The position numbers and the translations under genes were made by a program. The notes beneath the pieces were generated by a model. The model made no database searches. It saw nothing but the letters and a program-made list of their open reading frames with translations, and was not told where the DNA came from. From CAYYAQ01 sp964469555 (lineage in GTDB: Bacteria; Planctomycetota; UBA1135; UBA2386): a stretch of DNA of 10,265 nucleotides. The stretch is from NCBI GenBank assembly GCA_964469555.1, contig CAYYAQ010000186.1:1-10265 (forward strand), given 5' to 3'. Position 1 is the stretch's first letter, and the number at the start of each line of letters is the position of its first letter. Shown piece after piece: positions 6,307-10,265 of this stretch.

Positions 6307-7727
6307 TCCGTATCCTCGTACTTCCGTCGACGCCAGCTCGATGCGAGCCCCAGGTCCACCCTGTATTTCGCCACGGTGCGCCGCGCAACTTTGATGTTCC
6401 TGAGCAAAAGCCCCCGGACGATCTCATCATCGGACAGCGGGGCTCGAGGATCTTCGCCCGCGATCAGGTCACGGATGTGGTCGCGGATCGCCATTCGGCC
6501 CATGGCTTTGCCGTCAGACGAACTGTCGCGCCGGTCGCCGTCGAAGAAGTCCCGCAACCGGAAGATCCCGTGGTCCGTCTGGACGAATTTCCCCGCGACC
6601 GCGCGGCTGACCGTCGACGGGTGGAGATCGAGATCCTCTGCGATCTGATCCATACCCAGGGGGCGGACAGCGAGCCGCCCCTGGGCGAGGAACTCGGTCT
6701 GGCGTCGCATGATCGCGTAGGTGGCCCGCGCGAGCGTCCGCTTGCGCTGCTCAACGGCCACGATGAGATCGCGGGCGGACCGGATCTTGTCCTTGAGGTA
6801 GCGCTTGACCTTCCTGTCTGTCTGGTCGCTCTGAACCATGCCCTCGTAGTCGGTCTGGATGCCGAGGTCGGGAAGCGCCATGTCATCAACCTCTACCTCG
6901 ATGCGATCCCCGACGAGACGCACGATCACATCCGGGTGAACGGACTGCGCGTCCCTGTCGGAATCGAATCCCCTGCCGGGATGCGGGTCGAGGGTCCGGA
7001 TCCGGTCCACGAGTTCGCGAACTTCCTCGACGGTGCGCCCGAGCGACCGCGCCACATCCGGAAGTCGGTTCTTCGCGAGCGCGTCCAGGTGTCGGGTCAG
7101 CATCGCCTCGATGTCGCAACGATCCGGGTCGTTCTGCGGCAGCTGCATGAGCATGGCGCAGATGGGATCCGAAGCGCCGATGCCACGGGGCTCCAAGCTC
7201 CGCAAGATTTCGAGACACGGCTCCAGCAGATCCTCGTCGAGGATCTTTCCGAGCTCCTCCGGCGTCGCCGTCAGCAACCCGCGGCCATCGAGTCGTTCGG
7301 CGAGAGAGGAAACCCCCGAGATCATGCCGGCCGAGAGTTCGAGCCACGCGAGTTGCGCGTGCACGTAGTCCACGAGGGACTCACCGCGGCCCGGAACGTT
7401 TTGGAGAAAGGCCTGCTTCCGGTCCTCTTCGCCGCCGACGGTCTTGCGACCATCCGAGTCCGAGGGGCTCCACTCGGATGAGCGATCGGCGAGGTTCCAG
7501 TCACTCGGATCGCCGTCCGCCGACTCATCCGGCGCGGGGCTGTCGCCGAGATCAGCGTCGTAGTCGGCAACCTCCGCTACCAGCGTCTCGTTCTGCTCCA
7601 GTTCACGGTCGATCAGCGCGAGCAACTCGACCGAAGTGAGTTGAAGCACTTCGATCGACTGGAGCATCTTTGGTAGCAGAGCCATCCCCTGCTCCATCCG
7701 CCCTTCTTGCCGCGCCTGCATCGCCAT
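6303..7727 (-). CDS. rpoN: RNA polymerase sigma-54 factor
   Basis: Sigma-54 directs RNA polymerase to -24/-12 promoters and needs AAA+ activators to open DNA. From ATG 7727 it is 474 residues, a usual length. Region I (about 1-50) holds the Gln/Leu-rich activator-responsive segment with MLQSIEVLQL (21-30) and LEQN. Region II (about 50-102) is acidic and variable. The core-binding domain follows, including LEPRGIGA (178-185). The helix-turn-helix includes LHPSTVSRAV (368-377), and the RpoN box ARRTVAKYR (448-456) near the C-terminus reads the -24 element. The start is a judgement: 7727 puts the region I motif at its usual distance from the N-terminus and has GGAG 12 nt upstream. ATG 7739 has GGAG directly touching it, which is too close. 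Start codons further upstream give unlike sequence. It lies 79 bp after hrpB and overlaps the next gene by ATGA. Confidence 0.95.
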   Translation of the reverse strand: MAMQARQEGRMEQGMALLPKMLQSIEVLQLTSVELLALIDRELEQNETLVAEVADYDADLGDSPAPDESADGDPSDWNLADRSSEWSPSDSDGRKTVGGEEDRKQAFLQNVPGRGESLVDYVHAQLAWLELSAGMISGVSSLAERLDGRGLLTATPEELGKILDEDLLEPCLEILRSLEPRGIGASDPICAMLMQLPQNDPDRCDIEAMLTRHLDALAKNRLPDVARSLGRTVEEVRELVDRIRTLDPHPGRGFDSDRDAQSVHPDVIVRLVGDRIEVEVDDMALPDLGIQTDYEGMVQSDQTDRKVKRYLKDKIRSARDLIVAVEQRKRTLARATYAIMRRQTEFLAQGRLAVRPLGMDQIAEDLDLHPSTVSRAVAGKFVQTDHGIFRLRDFFDGDRRDSSSDGKAMGRMAIRDHIRDLIAGEDPRAPLSDDEIVRGLLLRNIKVARRTVAKYRVDLGLASSWRRRKYEDTE

Positions 7728-7787
7728 GTGTCCAGCCATCTCCGGCTGTACACTTTCTCGGCACTGGATCGGCGAACACTTGAGCAC

Positions 7788-7804
7788 CAACGGCAAAGCC
7801 GTCG
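7788..7804 (-). other. Small stem-loop just after the hrpB stop
   Basis: CGACGGC-TTT-GCCGTTG on the minus strand forms a 7-bp stem (one wobble) with a three-base loop, beginning 3 nt past the hrpB stop. No T-run follows, so it is at best a weak or Rho-assisted terminator or a transcript-end stabiliser before rpoN. Confidence 0.3.
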
Positions 7805-7806
7805 CA

Positions 7807-10265
7807 TCATCGACGGCGGCGCGGTCGCGATTCGGGTTGCGCCGCGATCGGATCCTCCGGCCACGCGTGTTTCGGGTAGCGCCGTCGCAACTCCGAGCGC
7901 ACGCCCGGGTACACATTCGCCCAGAAACTCGCGAGGTCCCTGGTGATCTGGACCGGTCGGTGGTTCGGCGCCAAGAGGTGCAGGAGCAATGGTACGCGTC
8001 CGCCGGCGAGGGACGGCGTCTCGCGAAGGCCGAAGAACTCCTGTAGGCGCGCGGCGACGAACGGTTCCGGACCAGAATCGTAGTCGATGCGCGCTTGCCG
8101 CCCCGAGGGCAAGGTCACGCGTTCGGGGGCATGAGTGCGCAGCCTCGCCTGCGCTTCGCGGTCCAAGCCATGGATCAGGACGTCGAGCACGGGTACGTCG
8201 GCGATCGCGGATAGACGCGTCATCCCCGCGGAGAGGGAGACCGCCGCGTCGGCGATGTCCGAGTCGGTGATCGCCGGGAAGTCGCCCTCCGGCAGCTGTT
8301 CCCTGAGCCAGGCAAGCCGGCAAAGGAATGCCCGCAGATCCTTCTGCGCGCCGAGGTACCGCCAGGGGTCCTCACGCAACTGCGCTGCCAGCAGGTCGTG
8401 CACGCGATCGGGATCGACACGACCTCCGGTGCGTTCCTCGAGCACGAGCCGCCCGAACCAGCGGCGTCGCACCGCCGTCACCGTGCCGCGAACGCCGTGG
8501 AAATCTGCCGTCTCCTCGTCGCGAATGGCTCCGGGGAATACGTCGTCGAGCCAGTCTTCGCGAAGCGGGCACGCCAGATCGACGAGCGAACGACTCTGGG
8601 TGCGGTCTCCACTTTCGCGAACTTGCAGGGCGAGCAGCAGTTCACCGAGGTCCTCGTGGTCCCGCATGGTGAGGCGGAACCCACGACCCGTGGCCATCAC
8701 GCCCTCGGTCTCGTGTTCGCTTGTTCGCTTCGATACCCGATCGGGGTAGCCCGCCAGCAGAGTCTTGGTCAGGTCGTCCTCGGTGATCCCCTCGCGGTCA
8801 GCCCCGGCGCCGCGGGCGATCTGATCGCGGGCCTTCGCGATGGCCCGCGCCGCGCGCACGTCCACGCCCAGGGATCGCGCGGTGGCGTTCGAAAAGCCCG
8901 CGCCCTCGAGTTCGAGAAGGGTCGACCGTAACGCGAACAGGTCGGCGGGCTTTTCGCGGTGCCGAGCATCACCGCGACGACTGAGAAGATCGCGCTCGGA
9001 GAGCAACGCCGCGAACTCAGCGGCGGCGTGTGGACAACCCCGGCGACTCCCCTCTTCCATAATCCGCGCGAGTCGGGGGTGAAGGGGATGGCGTAGCATC
9101 GCTTTCCCCACGTCCGTGATTCCTCTCGCATCGACGGCGCCGAGCATTCCGAGAAGGTCGTCGGCGAGATCGAGGGCCATCGCGTCCGGCGCTTCGAACC
9201 AACCGAACTCCCGCGGGTCTCGCGCGGCGAACGAACGCACCTGGAGGGCGACCCCGGCCAGGTCGAGCCGCCGGATCTCGGGGACTTCGAACGGAGCCAG
9301 GCCGCGATCCTCCGCGGATTCTCCCGCTCATGATGATCACGCCACCANNNNNNNNNNTCCTCCGCGACCGACCACATCCTGTAGCAGACGCCGGGCCCGG
9401 TGCGTCCCGCGCGTCCGCGCCGCTGCTCCGCGGAGGCGCGGCTGATACGCTGGAGTTCGAGACGGTCGAGGCCGCGACCGACGTCGTGCCGCAGGATGCG
9501 CACGAGCCCCGAGTCGACGACGGCGGTTACCCCTTCGATCGTGATCGACGTCTCGGCGACATTCGTCGCGAGCACGATCTTGCGGGAGCTGCCGCGAACA
9601 ATCGCGGCATCCTGTTCCCGAGGGGATAACTGGCCGTGGAGCGGGAGGACGGCCACCCCGGCGCGCCGCGAAGAGTCTTCGAGTGCCGAGAGAGAGCGCT
9701 GGATCTCGCCCACGCCCGGGAGGAACACGAGGACGTCGCCCGTGGTCGCGTCGAGCGCGGTGGACACGGCGCTCCGCACGGACTGCGGCAGGTCTTCACG
9801 GCCCATCGCGCGCGCGACGGGCACGTGTTCGACATGGACGTCGTGCAAGCGACCCTCGGCGGTGACGGACTCGCACGGCTCGAGAAACGCGACGATCGGC
9901 GAGGGGTCGAGGGTCGCAGACATCACCAGTACGGTCAGGTCCTCGCGAACCGTGTTCCGGACCTCGGCGAGCATCGCGAGGGTCAGGTCTGCCTCCAGGC
10001 TGCGCTCGTGGAATTCGTCCAGTACGATCGCCGCAACGTCGGGGAGAAAGGGGTCGTGCAGGAGCTTTCGCAAGAGGATCCCCTCGGTGACGAAGCGAAT
10101 CCTCGTGCCCGAGCTGGTCTGGCGGTCGTGGCGGACCTGGTACCCGACCTCGTCCCCCACCCTGCCGTTCCGCTCGAACGCGACCCGCCGCGCTGCCGCG
10201 CGCGCCGCGAGCCGGCGAGGTTGCAGGACCCAGACTTCACCATCGAGGCCGTGATCGACGAGCGC
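7807..10265 (-). CDS. hrpB: ATP-dependent helicase HrpB, 5' end outside window, interrupted by an assembly gap
   Basis: HrpB is a DEAH-family superfamily 2 helicase, RNA-helicase-like in sequence, whose cellular role is poorly defined. The right-hand part, open from the window edge, shows motif Ia LQPRRLAARA (14-23, counting from the first visible codon), DEFHER (83-88), SAT (116-118), TNVAETSIT (234-242) and QRRGRAGRTG (281-290). The left-hand part shows FEVPEIRRLDL, HPLHPRLARIM and the diagnostic HrpB C-terminus RRRYPKHAWPEDP before the stop at 7807. The two parts are in different frames either side of the 10-N gap. Removing 9308-9357, which collapses a 9-bp repeat, joins them in frame as RMWSVAEDRGLAPFEVPEIRR. 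This gives about 802 visible residues; only some 30-50 N-terminal residues with the Walker A motif lie beyond the edge. The gene is therefore probably intact in the organism. The nearest downstream gene is rpoN. Confidence 0.93.
9308..9366. repeat. 9-bp direct repeat flanking the scaffold gap
   Basis: TCCTCCGCG occurs at 9308-9316 and again at 9358-9366, exactly 50 bases apart, either side of the N run. The bases between the first copy and the Ns (9317-9347) fit neither half of HrpB and contain stop codons in the HrpB frame. The pattern fits contig ends that truly overlap but were left unjoined, with a low-quality or foreign contig tip left in between. Confidence 0.7.
9348..9357. other. Scaffold gap of 10 Ns
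   Basis: Ten undetermined bases inside hrpB. A round run of ten is a common placeholder for a gap of unknown size, so real distance and frame across it cannot be taken from the coordinates. Confidence 0.97.

Noticed and set aside
6279..7481. A 400-codon plus-strand open frame opposite rpoN.
   Set aside because: It is antisense to a sigma-54 gene with all its hallmark motifs, and its translation shows no recognisable family.
9317..9347. A small insertion within hrpB, perhaps a mobile fragment.
   Set aside because: It borders the scaffold gap, has no terminal inverted repeats, and is better explained as an erroneous contig end.
1..10265. CRISPR arrays, tRNA genes, insertion sequences or phage genes.
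   Set aside because: I saw no regularly spaced repeats, cloverleaf-like sequence, transposase motifs or phage proteins on either strand.

Overview
This is a GC-rich bacterial chromosomal segment, probably from a metagenome-assembled genome because it contains a 10-N scaffold gap at 9348-9357. Every convincing gene lies on the minus strand, so transcription runs from the right edge to the left. Type IV pilus inner-membrane genes (pilM, pilN, a pilO-like gene), sigma-54 and a nitrogen-type PTS point to a Gram-negative (diderm) bacterium. The lineage cannot be fixed from the sequence alone. The spacing of sigma-54 region I recalls Planctomycetota or deltaproteobacterial-type homologues, but that is a weak inference.

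Layout in transcription order. (1) 10265-7807: hrpB, an ATP-dependent DEAH-family helicase, missing its N-terminal Walker A end at the window edge and interrupted by the gap. Collapsing a 9-bp repeat that flanks the gap restores a continuous frame. (2) 7727-6303: rpoN (sigma-54). (3) 6306-5452: an unrecognised protein with a long acidic, probably disordered N-terminus and two C-terminal membrane helices, overlapping rpoN by ATGA. (4) 5367-4600: truA (tRNA pseudouridine synthase). (5) 4473-4063: hpf (ribosome hibernation factor). (6) 3921-3454: ptsN (EIIA-Ntr type). (7) 3457-3161: ptsH (HPr), overlapping ptsN by ATGA. (8) After a 256-bp intergenic stretch, 2904-1873 pilM, 1852-1196 pilN and 1177-1 a pilO-like gene with an unusually long C-terminal part that leaves the window.

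The middle block is a variant of the widespread rpoN-hpf-ptsN-HPr neighbourhood. Here truA and the unknown membrane protein sit between rpoN and hpf, and hprK, rapZ and lptB are not seen between or beside these genes. Two intergenic gaps in this block hold strong RNA-hairpin or palindrome signals: the hpf leader at 4515-4552, and the ptsN leader at 3924-3944 with palindromes at 3967-3987. The pil block encodes the cytoplasmic actin-like PilM and the membrane proteins PilN and PilO, which form the pilus alignment platform. PilN carries the N-terminal INLLP peptide that docks into PilM.

I found no CRISPR array, tRNA, rRNA, insertion sequence or phage gene. The window is mostly conserved housekeeping. 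The least explained items are the rpoN-coupled membrane protein, the extended PilO-like protein and the leader hairpins.
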